Part shown: in pieces, positions 27,501-36,126 of the stretch
Layout of the letters: every line of letters begins with the position of its first letter
How positions within the stretch are numbered: position 1 is the stretch's first letter
DNA from: Pseudomonas nabeulensis
Lineage (GTDB): Bacteria; Pseudomonadota; Gammaproteobacteria; Pseudomonadales; Pseudomonadaceae
Reading direction: 5' to 3'
Length of the DNA stretch: 64,000 nt
NCBI RefSeq assembly: GCF_004682045.1
Contig: NZ_QUZT01000018.1
Span: 1-64,000, forward strand
Notes under the pieces: generated by a model
The model's database searches: none
Told to the model about the DNA's origin: nothing
What the model saw: the letters and a program-made list of their open reading frames with translations, nothing else
Program-made: the position numbers and the translations under genes

Positions 27501-29422
27501 TGCTGTGGCAGTACGTCTACACTCACCGCTGCGTCACTGCATTCACGCCAGATGGACGGGTCGAAGGCCAGTACCGGGCAGGCGTCCAACCGGGCCAAGG
27601 CCTCATCACCCAACGGGCGAATCAACAACGCTGCCTCGCTGTCCACCAGCAACTGCTCCAAGCGCTCGGCCGGCTGGGCACCGTCCAGGGGCAGGAAGGC
27701 CGCGCCGGTTTTCAGCACGGCGAGGATGCTGGTCACCCACTCGATGGAGCGCTCCTGGGACAAGGCCACCAAAGAGCCAACGCCGACGCCCTGCTCGCGC
27801 AGGTACGCCGCCAATCGGTTGGCATGGCGCTCCAACTGCTGATAGCTGACGACCTGGGCACCGCAACGCAACGCGGGCTGGTCGCCCGCTGTCGCCAACG
27901 CCTGTTGCCACAGCCCGAGAAAATCTTGATGTGCGAAGGTGGCGACGTCGCCTTGCAGGGTTGTCGAGGCCATCGGCGGCTGATCGAGCAAACGGCTGCC
28001 AGGTGCCTGCGCCAACTGCTGCAACACCTGCTGCAACGACGCGGCAATGCGCTGGATGGTCGGCGCGTCGAACAAGTCGGTGGCGTAGGTGAAATAGCCC
28101 TCGATGCCCTGGGGGCTGTCGCTGAAGTCGAATGCCAGGTCAAACCGTGCATCGGCACCACTGAGCGGGAACTCTTCCACACTCAGTCCACTCAAGGTCT
28201 TGCGTGTATCGGCACTGCTGGCTTCGCCCGCGACATTCTGGTTGAGCTTGAACTGGAACAGCGGGTTGTGGCTCAGGTTGCGCTCCGGCGCAAGGGCGTC
28301 CACCAACTGTTCGAACGGCAGTTCCTGATGCGACTGGGCACCGCCTACCACCGCCTTGACCTGTTCCAGCAAGCCATTGAACGTGGCGCACTCATCGACC
28401 TGCACACGCATGACCTGGGTATTGATGAAAAAGCCGATCAGGCCTTCCAGGTCCTTGCGATTGCGTCCGGCGTTAGGCACGCCGACACGGATGTCCGACT
28501 GCCCGCTATGGCGCGACAACACCACGGCCACCGCCGCCAGCATCAGCATGAACAGGGTCTGGCCGTTCTTCTGTGCCAGGGCCTTGAGGCTTGCCGACAG
28601 CGCGACGGGCACATCGGCCCTGACCACGGCCCCCTTGTAACTGGCCTGGGCCGGACGCGGGCGATCCAGGGGCAGCTCCAGCACCGGCTGCTCGCCCCCC
28701 AACTGTTGCTGCCAGTATTGCAATTGGCGCTCGCCCTCGCCGGCCTCGAGCCAGGCGCGTTGCCAGATGGCGTAGTCGGCGTACTGGATCGGCAAGGGTG
28801 CCAGCTCCACGGTCCGCCCGCTCACAAGGCCGTCGTAACACTGCACGAAGGTTTCGATCATCAGTTCGCTGGACCACCCATCACTGACGATGTGGTGCAT
28901 GCACACCGTCAACACATGATGGGTAGCGTCCACGCGGAACAACTTGACCCGCAGCAACGGGTCGTTGAGCAGGTCGAACGGGCGGCGCAGTTCCGCCTTG
29001 ACCAATGCTTCAATGTTCGCCTGTGCATCGACCTGCGCATGCTCCAGGCTCACGTCGGAATGCTCAAGGATTTGCTGGTAGAACTCACCGTCCTCGCTGA
29101 CCAACCGCGTACGCAGGGTTTCATGCCGCTGCACCAGCGACGCGAGCGCCTCGGCCAGGGCCGCCTCGTTCAATGCGCCCGTCAGGCGCACCGCCATCGG
29201 GATGTTGTAGAACGAACTGGTCGGTTCCAGTTGCCACAGGAACAGCATGCGTTGCTGGGCGTATGACAAGGGGATACGAGCCACGTCGTGGCGAGTGGCG
29301 GCAATGGGCAGCAGTTTGAAGCTCTGGCCGGTGGCGTGCATTTTTTCCAGGATCTGGCGACGCTGCTCCAGTGGCAGGCCGACGAAGCGCTTGGCAATCC
29401 GTTCAGCGGTAGTCTTATCCAT
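21515..29422 (-). CDS. pvdJ: pyoverdine NRPS (PvdJ-like), C-A-T-E-C-A-T
   Basis: Second synthetase of the peptide line, 2635 residues from the chosen start. Landmarks: C1 (H-H-I-V-S-D-G, ~177), A1 (T-S-G-S-T-G, ~649), T1 (L-G-G-D-S, ~1035), an epimerisation domain (H-H-L-V-V-D-G-V-S-W, ~1216), C2 of the D-donor type (H-H-V-L-L-D-A-W, ~1691), A2 (~2167) and T2 (L-G-G-H-S, ~2562). Hand-read codes are DLTKIGHVGK, close to the known Asp code, and DIWELTADDK, which I recall as a 2,4-diaminobutyrate (Dab) code. The first module therefore gives D-Asp, a candidate for beta-hydroxylation. The ATG at 29422 lies behind a good GGAGG site inside the end of the previous gene; an in-frame TTG two codons earlier is less likely. 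Symbol assigned by position. Confidence 0.88.
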   Translation of the reverse strand: MDKTTAERIAKRFVGLPLEQRRQILEKMHATGQSFKLLPIAATRHDVARIPLSYAQQRMLFLWQLEPTSSFYNIPMAVRLTGALNEAALAEALASLVQRHETLRTRLVSEDGEFYQQILEHSDVSLEHAQVDAQANIEALVKAELRRPFDLLNDPLLRVKLFRVDATHHVLTVCMHHIVSDGWSSELMIETFVQCYDGLVSGRTVELAPLPIQYADYAIWQRAWLEAGEGERQLQYWQQQLGGEQPVLELPLDRPRPAQASYKGAVVRADVPVALSASLKALAQKNGQTLFMLMLAAVAVVLSRHSGQSDIRVGVPNAGRNRKDLEGLIGFFINTQVMRVQVDECATFNGLLEQVKAVVGGAQSHQELPFEQLVDALAPERNLSHNPLFQFKLNQNVAGEASSADTRKTLSGLSVEEFPLSGADARFDLAFDFSDSPQGIEGYFTYATDLFDAPTIQRIAASLQQVLQQLAQAPGSRLLDQPPMASTTLQGDVATFAHQDFLGLWQQALATAGDQPALRCGAQVVSYQQLERHANRLAAYLREQGVGVGSLVALSQERSIEWVTSILAVLKTGAAFLPLDGAQPAERLEQLLVDSEAALLIRPLGDEALARLDACPVLAFDPSIWRECSDAAVSVDVLPQQTAYVIYTSGSTGQPKGVVLSHQMLANYLQGVLDRLHVPAGASMAMASTVAADLGHTMLFGALASGRLLHLLSKDHAFDPDSFAAYMSEHQVDVLKIVPSHLQGLLQAATPGNVLPRQLLIVGGEACPWSLAQKVRQLRPDCRVVNHYGPTETTVGILTHEVGDTLAGYRSVPIGQPLANSCVRVLDGGLNPVPERVAGELYLGGQGVAHGYLGRAALTAERFVPDPEARHGERLYRAGDRARIEQRRVEFLGRADEQVKIRGYRVEPGEIAEWLRQLDGVQDAVVLAQALDSDPERLQLVAYCVAADGVNAVTLAPQLQARLPDYMVPAHILLLERLPLTPNGKLDKRALPKPEVTSRPYVAPVGDVEEKLANVWADVLKLDRVGTSDNFFELGGDSILSLQIIARAKRQGIKITPKQLFEKQTVGLLAQVARPVEEKPRAASVSSVASGVVPLLPIQQRFFQAPIPQRQRWNQSVLLTPGERLSASALEAALQAVVLAHDALRLRFSEQQGQWRAEFQAPKVSTLLWHNTLDDAAHLTNAADEAQGSLDLEQGQLVRAVLFDLPDGQQRLLVVIHHLVVDGVSWRVLLEDLQTAYRQASRGAPVVLAAKTGSFQEWAEHLSRYASSDTLAAERDYWLNAQGEGGQELPCDSADGAMTTLQAARVTSRLDKGLTHQLLKLAPAAYRTQVNDLLLTALARTLCQWSGQPGVSIALEGHGREDLFDDIDLSRTVGWFTSLFPVRLTPHAGVGDSIKHIKQQLWQVPHKGIGYGVLRYLGGEDYASQLRALPEARVTFNYLGQFDGSFSPDQGALFVPASEDCGRRQDDHAPLGNWLSINGQVYNGELVLDWTFSRDMFREETLQHLASAYEQSLKEVIEHCLDESNQGVTPGDFPLARLTQAQLDRLPVAARDIEDIYPLSPMQEGLLLHTLLEPGSGIYMMQYCYRVEHGIDVPAFMEAWKVVVGRHEVLRTSFNWDVSERMVQIVHRRQEPVIRFYDWQHIDSADYESTLAAELAEELRQGFDLAREVPFRLRLIQLAPERFGFVFSNHHVLLDAWCRMGIVDEFFKVYEGLLKGEQVQLPVPSRYRDFIALLEGWDQDASKAFWSDNLRGFERPTPLPFDHTINREQGEATVDDRIVYFSHEQSAALAQKAQAAQLTVNTLVQGAWAMLLQRYSGERDVLFGITVAGRPVEFPEMQATVGLFINSIPLRVAVPGAGSSQSAKAWLQAMFEHNLDLREHEHLPLVTIQGCSEIGAGQPLFDSLFVFENAPVESSVGVQAASMNVQAGTSRTHTNYPITVVVYPGEVLGLHLSYDQRLFEAATIEALLADFQATLLTLAEGLDQPFHQLPALTRDLAGSDAVPPALSQGYARLFAASALEHRQRVAASSQGRSWRYEDLDRQSTHLAQALQANGIEADGLVAVLGERDLPLLGMVVATFKAGGGYLSLDPSLPVKRLVEVLGLSKAAVLVCDAACQPLAQQLLDGLAQPPALLVWEQVQAQPSFANPLRGMPEDAGRLLAYVIFTSGSTGVPKGVMVEQAGMLNNQLSKIPYLGLSSADVIAQTASQSFDISVWQLLTAALCGARVEIIADAIAQDPQRLLEHVRSSGVSVLECVPAMIQAVLELPAVPLPALRYLLTTGEAMPPALARRWLERYPQVELINAYGPAECSDDVALYRVRTTGEQAHLPIGTRTDHNRLYVLNDLLEPMPVRATGELHIAGVGVGRGYLGDPLRTALSFVPDPFSACPGERLYRSGDLARQQPDSDVLEYIGRADFQVKIRGYRIELGEIEARLQSHGALLNVVVVDVDGAGGKQLVAYCVPRDLALIDAGNQALGELRTHLAEHVRASLPGYMVPAQWVMLAALPLTANGKLDRKALPQPDISQLQQDYVAPVSALEQQMAAIWADVLKVPQVGLTDNFFELGGHSLLVVQVVVRVREQLSIEVNLRELFEHSTLAAFCRVAAGKQDQSQTIHSELAKSLEALKRLTTEEIDELI

Positions 29423-29424
29423 GT

Positions 29425-32400
29425 TCAAGCCTCCGTCATTTCGTTCATCAGTCGCTCGATATCCGACAAGCCTTCATCGGTCAGCGACCGGCCGGCACTC
29501 TCCAGCGCGCGTGAAAATTCACTCAGGACGGGTGTTTCGAACAGTTGGCGAATTGGCATATCGATACCCAGTTGAGTGTTGATTCGTGAGATGGCCTGGG
29601 CTGCCAGCAGGGAGTGGCCACCCAATTCAAAGAAGTTGTCTTGCATGCCGACCCGCTCGATTCGCAGCACCATGGCCCAGATCTCGCACAGCTGGTGTTC
29701 CAGGTCGGTTTGTGGTGCGACATAGCGCGCCTGCATCTGTCGGGTGTCGGGGGCTGGCAGCGCCTTGCGGTCCAGCTTGCCATTGGGGGTCAGGGGCAAC
29801 CCGGACATCCACATCAGGTAAGCGGGAACCATGTAGTCCGGCAGGCTGCTGCGAAGATCGTCGCGGATACGCCCCAACTGCGCGTTCTGCACCTCGGTAT
29901 CGGCATGCAGAATCGCCGGATCGGCCGGCACCAGGTAACCCACCAATTGCTTGCCCAGTACGCCATCGATGTCGATAACCAGGGCGTCGGCAAGCAACGC
30001 GTGCTCCAGCAAGCGCGCGCTGATTTCCCCCAGTTCAATACGGAAGCCACGAATCTTCACCTGATGGTCGATACGACCGACGTACTCGATCACCCCATCA
30101 TCGACGTAACGGGCAAGGTCGCCGGTGCGATACAGACGCCCGCCGTGCGGACTGAACGGGTCGGGAATAAAGCGCTCAGCCGTCAGCGCCGGACGGTTGT
30201 GATAACCCCGCGCCAACAGCCCGCCGCCGACCTGCAGTTCTCCGATGGCACCAGGGACCGTCAGGCCGGCACTGTTATCCAACAGGTAGATGGAGCGCCC
30301 GCCAAGGGCCTTGCCAATGGGCATCAGGGCCGGCGGTGCAACACTGTCGGCTGCGGCAAACGCCGTACAGTCGTGGGCGGTGACGGTGACGGTGGCTTCG
30401 GTGGGCCCATAGGTATTGAGCAGACGCACATGCCCAAGCCCCGCCTGTCTCCAGGCCACCACACCTTCCGGCGGCATGGCCTCGCCGCCCGCGTGCAACT
30501 GGTGAAGGCGCCCATAGTCCCGTGGGCCCTGGGCGGCGAAATCCTTGGCGAGCATGAACCAGTAGGCCGTGGTCAGGTCGACCACGCTGATGTCTTTGTC
30601 GATCAACTCGCGGTAGAAGGTTTCGCTGTCCCATAGCGCCGGCCCGCGAATCACCACCGATGCGCCACAGATCAGCGCCGGGTAGAGCTGCTCGACAAAC
30701 CCGTCGAAATTGAACGTCGCGAACTGCAGGATGCGGTCGCTGGCCGACAGGTTGAAAAAACCCAGCGAGACCTGGGCGTGCAGGCTTAAGGAACCCTGGT
30801 TGATGCCCACACCCTTGGGCCGTCCGGTGGAGCCGGAGGTGTACATGACATAGGCCAGGGACTGCGGGTCGATGTACGTGGACAGGTTGCCCGCGTCGTA
30901 ATCGGCCAACCAGTCACCCGGCTGATCGAGGCACAGGCTGGGCAGCCCTTCGGGTATCGGCAATTGCTGTTGCAGGCCGGTCTGGGTCAATAACAAGACA
31001 ATCCCGCTGTCCTGCATCATGTAGCCCAGACGTTCGCGAGGATAGTCCGGGTCCAGAGGCACGTACGCACCACCGGTCTTGAGGATGGCCAGCAGGCCGA
31101 CCACCATTTCCAGGCTGCGCTCCACCGCGACCCCAACCAGTACTTCCGGACCAACCCCCCATTCGCGCAGCTTGTGAGCCAAACGGTTGGCCTGGCCATT
31201 CAGCTCGTCATAGCTCAGTTGGGTGTCGCCCATCAGCAATGCAGGCGCATGGGGCTGTGCCTGGACCCGGGCTTCGAATAACCGCGCCACGGCGGTATCG
31301 GCCAGGTGCACAGTGGCTGGGCCCTGGCACCAGTCCTGTTCCAGGCGCGCTTGCTCGTGGGGCAGGAACAGCGGCAGACGGTCTACGCTTGTGTGCGGTT
31401 GCACCACCAGTGCCTGTAGCAGGTTCAGCCAGTGCGCGGCCATCTGCTCGATGCGGGCATGGTCAAACAGGTCACTGGCATACACGAACGTGGCCAGCAC
31501 ACCGTCAGAGCGTTCAACGGTGTCCAGGGACAAGTCGAACTGTGCCGTGCCTTCCACCAGGTCGATTTCCTCGGCGCTGACCCCGGCCAGGCTCTGCCCA
31601 GTGACTTGTTCTCCCAGGTCGCGCATGTGGTTGTACATCACTTGGAACAGCGGGTTATGCCCCAGGCCTCGCTCCGGGCCCAGCTCCTCCACCAGCACGT
31701 CAAAGGGAATGTCCTTGTTGGCCTGGGCCTGCAGGCTGGTTTCCTTGACCGACGCCAGCAACTGATCAAAGGTCGCGGCAAAGTCCACGCCCACCCGCAC
31801 CACCAGGGTATTGACGAAAAAGCCGATCAAGCCTTCGAGCTCAAGGCGATTGCGATTGGTGACCGGCACGCCGATGTTGATTTTTTCGTTCGCGCTGTAG
31901 CGCGCCAGCAATAGGCCGAAAGAGGCCAGGAAGATATGGAACAACGTGGCATTGGCCTTTACCGCCAGACGGCGCAGACCGCTGGCCAGTTCGGCGGGCA
32001 GGCGCACGTCGACGCGCCCGCCGCAGTAGCTCTGGATCTGTGGCCGCACACGGTCGGCTGGCAATTCCAGTACGCTGAAATCATCTTCCAACTGGGCCTT
32101 CCAATAACCCAGCTGTGTGTGCATCTGCCCCTCTTCGAGGCGCTCGCGCTGCCAGGTGGCATAGTCGGCGTATTGCACCGTCAGCGGTGCCAGCACAGGC
32201 ACGGGTTGCCCCAGAACCTGGGCGTTATAGCTGGCGATGCATTCGCGCACCATGACACTCATGGACCATCCATCGGACACGATGTGGTGCAGATTGAGCA
32301 ACAGCAAGTGTTCTTCGGGGCTCACTTGCAGCAAGTTGAGGCGTAACAGAGGACCATTCGCCAGATCGAAGGGTTGCTGGGTTTCTTCCTGCAACCGTCG

Positions 32401-35400
32401 CTCCAGTGCCTCGCCCTGCAACGCACCGATGAACGCTTTGACCAGCGGCACCCGTACGCTGGGCAGTGGCTTCAAGTAGGGCACGCCCTGCTCTTCGACA
32501 AATACCGTGCGCAGGCTTTCATGACGGGCCACCAGCGCATCGAACGCAGCCTGCAGGGCCAACGTGTCCAGCGAACCACTGATACGCACGGCCATGGGAG
32601 TGTTGTAAGCCGCGCTGCGCGGGTGAATTTTCCAGAACAGCCATTGCCGATGCTGGGCATGGGACACCGCTAGCAGCTGCTGGCGATCCAGTTGCCGTAT
32701 CGGCGCGTCATCAACCCCAGCCTGGCCGGTAACGGCGGCGCAGAAACTGCCCAGGTCAGCGCTGTCAAACAGCAGTCGCAAAGGAATATCCAGGCCCAAC
32801 TGGCGGCGGGCCCGAGAGACAATTTGCGTCGCTAGCAAGGAATGCCCGCCCAGGGCGAAAAAATTGTCCCCGAGGCCGACACGCTCAACGCCGAGCACGT
32901 CTTGCCAGACTTGCGCCAGAAGCTTCTCCTGCTGCGTGACCGGCGCCGCGTACTGCGGCTCATCGCCCCCGAAACCGCAGACCGGCAAGCGACTGGCGTC
33001 GACTTTCCCGTTGGCCGTCAACGGCACTTCGTCCAGGAACAGGATATGCCCCGGAATCATGTGATCCGGCACAAACCCCTGCAGGGCCTGTTGCAGCGCC
33101 AACCGGGCCGCCTTTACCGCCGCCTCGTCCGGTAGCGCCTGGCTGGCAACCACATAAGCCACCAATTGCGGCGCATCCGGGGCGCCCGTTACCCGGACCA
33201 AGGCCTGCCTGACCCCCGGCAGGCCCTGCAAACGCTGCTCGACCTCCCCTGGCTCAACTCGATAGCCACGGATTTTCACCTGGTGATCCATGCGCCCGAT
33301 AAACCGCAAGGCACCGACCGCGTCGCGGCGCACGAAATCCCCGGTACGGTACATGCGCGCACCCGCCGGGCCGAAGGGGTCCGGTACAAAACGTTGTGCC
33401 GTCAAACCCGGCTGCCCCACATAACCACGGGCCAGGCCCGCCCCGGCGATATGCAGCTCCCCCTGGGCACCGCCGGGCACCGGCAACAGGCTGGCATCCA
33501 ACACCTCGACCCGCACATTATCCAGCGCAGCCCCCAGATGCGGCGGTTGGCCCATTACCAGCGGCGTGGTCAAGGCCCCCACGGTGGACTCGGTCGGGCC
33601 GTAGTGATTGATCACCGCAAGCTGCGGCGCGAATCCAGCAATACGCGCCAACAACCTTTCGGAGCAGGCTTCCCCACCCAGGATCAGGCACTGGCGCGGC
33701 AGCACCTCGGCACTGGCGTTGGCCGACAGCATCGCATCCAGGTGCGAGGGCACGATTTTCAGTGCATCGATCGAATGTTCATTCATATAGGCCGCGAACG
33801 CGTCGGCGTCCAGGACCCGCTCCCTGCTCAACAGGTGCACACATTTGCCGTTGCACAGCGCACCGTAAAACACCGTATGGCCAAGGTCGGCGGCGGGCGT
33901 GGAAGTCATTGCAAGGTGATGGATATCCGCGATGGGCAAGCGCAAGGACACGGCCTGGATGTAATTGACCAGCGCACCGTGCGTAACCGCAACGCCCTTG
34001 GGCGTGCCAGTGGTGCCAGAGGTGTAGATGATGTACGCCAGGTTGCCAGGCGCCACGGGTGCAGGCAGCGCTTCGATTGCCGTCTGCTCGATCCGGTCGA
34101 AGGCAATGGCCTGCACTCCCTCCGGTAACGCCCCCTCCCAATCGCCAGGAGCCAGCACCTGAACGACGGCCGCGTCCCGGAGCATGAAGGCCAGGCGTTG
34201 CTCTGGCTGATCAGGTTCCAAGGGCACGTAGGCCGCGCCACTCTTGAGCACTGCCAACATGCCCACCACCATGCCAAGGGAGCGGTCAGCCACCACACCA
34301 ACAGCCTGCTCCGGCAAGACTCCGGCAGCCAGCAACTGTTGCTGTAATTGGCTCGCCTGGCGATTCAGTTGGGCATAACTGAGGGACTGCCCTTCATGGA
34401 CTACCGCCAGGCGCTCGGGAAACTGCCGGGCAAACTGCTCGATCAACTCGTGCACGCCCAACTGGGGCTCAAGCCAGTCCGCCGCAGGCACCACCGGCAC
34501 TGCATCGCCCAGGCAAAACTCACCGATGGGCATCGCAGAATCCTGCGCCAGACCGTGCAATACGCGCACCCAATGCTCCGCCAGGCGAACAATGGTGGGC
34601 CGTGCAAACAGCTCGGTGGCAAAGGTAAACGCGGCCTGCAACTGGCCGTCGTTTTCGACGGTGTCCAGGGCCAGGTCAAAGCGTGCGGTGGTCTTGGGCA
34701 GGGCGAGTTTTTCCAGCAGCAGCCCGGAGCGGGTGTTGATCGTCCCGATATCGGTCACGTTCGACTGATGGTTGAACAGCACCTGGAACAACGGGCTATG
34801 GGCGTTGCTTCGATCCAGGTTGAGCGCTTCCACCAGCTTTTCGAACGGCAGGTCCTGGAACGATTGCGCCTCCATGGCGCTGGCCTTGACACGACGCAAC
34901 AGCTCGGCCGTATCGATCACGGGATCGACGACCGTATGCAGGACCTGAGTGTTGATAAAGCAACCAATCAACCCTTCTGTTTCAGGGCGGTGGCGGTTGG
35001 CAATAGGCACCCCGACTCGCTGGATGTTCTGTCCGGTATAGCGGTACAGCAGCAGGCTAAAAGAGGCCAGCAGCAACATAAACAGGGTAACGTTGTGCTT
35101 ACGTGCAACATCCCTGAGTTGCGCCACCAATTGCGGATCGATGTCCACCCCGTACCGCTCACCCTGATGATCGGGTTTGGCGGGCCGCGAAAAGTCGGCA
35201 GGCAATTGCAGCACCGGATGCTCGTCACCCAGCTTGTCCAACCAGTAACCCAATTGCCGCGCCTGCTCACCGGCCTCCAGCCAGCTGCGCTGCCAGAGTG
35301 CATAGTCGCGGTACTGAATCGGCAAGGCCGACAACCCTGCGTCCTCCCCCATGCTCGCGGCCTCGTAAAGGCGCACCAGTTCATCGATCAGCACACCCAT

Positions 35401-35970
35401 CGACCAACCATCGGCGACGATGTGGTGCAAGGTGACCAGCAGCAGATGTTCCTCGTGATTTTTTTTCAGCAGTTTGATGCGCAGCAACGGACCACTCACC
35501 AAATCGAAGGGCGCCAGCGCCTCGGCCCTGGCAAGGGTGTCGATCCGCGCGTCACGCTCGGCCCCCTGCTCCTGGGAGAAATCCATGAATTCAATGCCGA
35601 CCTGACTCACCTCAACGACATGCTGGACGACTTGGTCTGCCTGCTCGCGAAACACCGTACGCAAGCTTTCATGGCGCATCACCAGAGCATCAACCGCACT
35701 TTTCAGCGCGTCCACGTCCAACGCGCCGTGCAGTTTGACCGCCATGGGCAAATGGTACGCACTGCTACGCGGATCCAGCTGCCAGGCGAACCACATACGC
35801 TGCTGGGCGTACGACAACGCATCGCGGTCAGCCACCTGCACATCGGACGCAATGGGGAAAAGCGAGAAGTCGACGTTCTCCGCCTCCAGGGCCTTAAGAA
35901 ACAAAGACCGCTTCTGGGCAGGCAACTCGATGAAACGGCGAGCGAGCCGAAGTGAATCCTGGGTGTTCAT
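29425..35970 (-). CDS. pvdI: pyoverdine NRPS (PvdI-like), C-A-T-C-A-T
   Basis: First of three consecutive synthetases, 2181 residues: C1 (H-H-I-V-A-D-G, ~183), A1 (T-S-G-T-T-G, ~650), T1 (~1040), C2 (H-H-I-V-S-D-G, ~1228), A2 (~1711), T2 (L-G-G-H-S, ~2116). It starts with a condensation domain, so it must accept a chain from another synthetase, presumably PvdL encoded elsewhere. Hand-read codes are DLTKIGHVGK (Asp type, identical to the first module of the next synthetase) and DGEDHGTVTK; the acidic residues E and D in the latter suggest a basic side chain (Orn or Lys). There is no epimerase. A PvdS box lies 59 bp upstream, and the next synthetase starts 2 bp after the stop, so translation is coupled. 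Confidence 0.88.
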   Translation of the reverse strand: MNTQDSLRLARRFIELPAQKRSLFLKALEAENVDFSLFPIASDVQVADRDALSYAQQRMWFAWQLDPRSSAYHLPMAVKLHGALDVDALKSAVDALVMRHESLRTVFREQADQVVQHVVEVSQVGIEFMDFSQEQGAERDARIDTLARAEALAPFDLVSGPLLRIKLLKKNHEEHLLLVTLHHIVADGWSMGVLIDELVRLYEAASMGEDAGLSALPIQYRDYALWQRSWLEAGEQARQLGYWLDKLGDEHPVLQLPADFSRPAKPDHQGERYGVDIDPQLVAQLRDVARKHNVTLFMLLLASFSLLLYRYTGQNIQRVGVPIANRHRPETEGLIGCFINTQVLHTVVDPVIDTAELLRRVKASAMEAQSFQDLPFEKLVEALNLDRSNAHSPLFQVLFNHQSNVTDIGTINTRSGLLLEKLALPKTTARFDLALDTVENDGQLQAAFTFATELFARPTIVRLAEHWVRVLHGLAQDSAMPIGEFCLGDAVPVVPAADWLEPQLGVHELIEQFARQFPERLAVVHEGQSLSYAQLNRQASQLQQQLLAAGVLPEQAVGVVADRSLGMVVGMLAVLKSGAAYVPLEPDQPEQRLAFMLRDAAVVQVLAPGDWEGALPEGVQAIAFDRIEQTAIEALPAPVAPGNLAYIIYTSGTTGTPKGVAVTHGALVNYIQAVSLRLPIADIHHLAMTSTPAADLGHTVFYGALCNGKCVHLLSRERVLDADAFAAYMNEHSIDALKIVPSHLDAMLSANASAEVLPRQCLILGGEACSERLLARIAGFAPQLAVINHYGPTESTVGALTTPLVMGQPPHLGAALDNVRVEVLDASLLPVPGGAQGELHIAGAGLARGYVGQPGLTAQRFVPDPFGPAGARMYRTGDFVRRDAVGALRFIGRMDHQVKIRGYRVEPGEVEQRLQGLPGVRQALVRVTGAPDAPQLVAYVVASQALPDEAAVKAARLALQQALQGFVPDHMIPGHILFLDEVPLTANGKVDASRLPVCGFGGDEPQYAAPVTQQEKLLAQVWQDVLGVERVGLGDNFFALGGHSLLATQIVSRARRQLGLDIPLRLLFDSADLGSFCAAVTGQAGVDDAPIRQLDRQQLLAVSHAQHRQWLFWKIHPRSAAYNTPMAVRISGSLDTLALQAAFDALVARHESLRTVFVEEQGVPYLKPLPSVRVPLVKAFIGALQGEALERRLQEETQQPFDLANGPLLRLNLLQVSPEEHLLLLNLHHIVSDGWSMSVMVRECIASYNAQVLGQPVPVLAPLTVQYADYATWQRERLEEGQMHTQLGYWKAQLEDDFSVLELPADRVRPQIQSYCGGRVDVRLPAELASGLRRLAVKANATLFHIFLASFGLLLARYSANEKINIGVPVTNRNRLELEGLIGFFVNTLVVRVGVDFAATFDQLLASVKETSLQAQANKDIPFDVLVEELGPERGLGHNPLFQVMYNHMRDLGEQVTGQSLAGVSAEEIDLVEGTAQFDLSLDTVERSDGVLATFVYASDLFDHARIEQMAAHWLNLLQALVVQPHTSVDRLPLFLPHEQARLEQDWCQGPATVHLADTAVARLFEARVQAQPHAPALLMGDTQLSYDELNGQANRLAHKLREWGVGPEVLVGVAVERSLEMVVGLLAILKTGGAYVPLDPDYPRERLGYMMQDSGIVLLLTQTGLQQQLPIPEGLPSLCLDQPGDWLADYDAGNLSTYIDPQSLAYVMYTSGSTGRPKGVGINQGSLSLHAQVSLGFFNLSASDRILQFATFNFDGFVEQLYPALICGASVVIRGPALWDSETFYRELIDKDISVVDLTTAYWFMLAKDFAAQGPRDYGRLHQLHAGGEAMPPEGVVAWRQAGLGHVRLLNTYGPTEATVTVTAHDCTAFAAADSVAPPALMPIGKALGGRSIYLLDNSAGLTVPGAIGELQVGGGLLARGYHNRPALTAERFIPDPFSPHGGRLYRTGDLARYVDDGVIEYVGRIDHQVKIRGFRIELGEISARLLEHALLADALVIDIDGVLGKQLVGYLVPADPAILHADTEVQNAQLGRIRDDLRSSLPDYMVPAYLMWMSGLPLTPNGKLDRKALPAPDTRQMQARYVAPQTDLEHQLCEIWAMVLRIERVGMQDNFFELGGHSLLAAQAISRINTQLGIDMPIRQLFETPVLSEFSRALESAGRSLTDEGLSDIERLMNEMTEA

Positions 35971-36028
35971 TGCATTCCGTCCTTACTGATCTGCGGCCAG
36001 GCCTGCGGGCCAAGGCGTTTTCAGTAGA

Positions 36029-36052
36029 ACGATCAAGCAAGGGGCTAATTTA
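36029..36052 (-). promoter_or_regulatory. PvdS (iron-starvation) promoter of the NRPS operon
   Basis: On the minus strand TAAAT, 16 bases, CGT, exactly as in the pvdP, pvdM and pvdE promoters. It leaves an untranslated leader of roughly 50 bases before the first NRPS gene. Confidence 0.88.
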
Positions 36053-36083
36053 GACAGGAGGACCACAGAGCGACCGTCTGCAT

Positions 36084-36103
36084 GCAGCGCCGCAAGGCGC
36101 TGC
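36084..36103. repeat. GC-rich hairpin downstream of the hydroxylase gene
   Basis: GCAGCGCC, loop GCAA, GGCGCTGC: a perfect 8-bp stem 24 bp beyond the stop of the minus-strand hydroxylase. It has no T-run, so termination is possible but not shown. Confidence 0.5.
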
Positions 36104-36126
36104 TGCACGGGCACCTGGCCAAAGGT

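Noticed and set aside
26294-29266. A 990-residue open frame on the plus strand opposite the middle NRPS gene, and several similar long ones opposite the other synthetases
   Set aside because: They mirror the codon structure of the NRPS genes, have no domain likeness or ribosome site, and arise from high-GC third positions.
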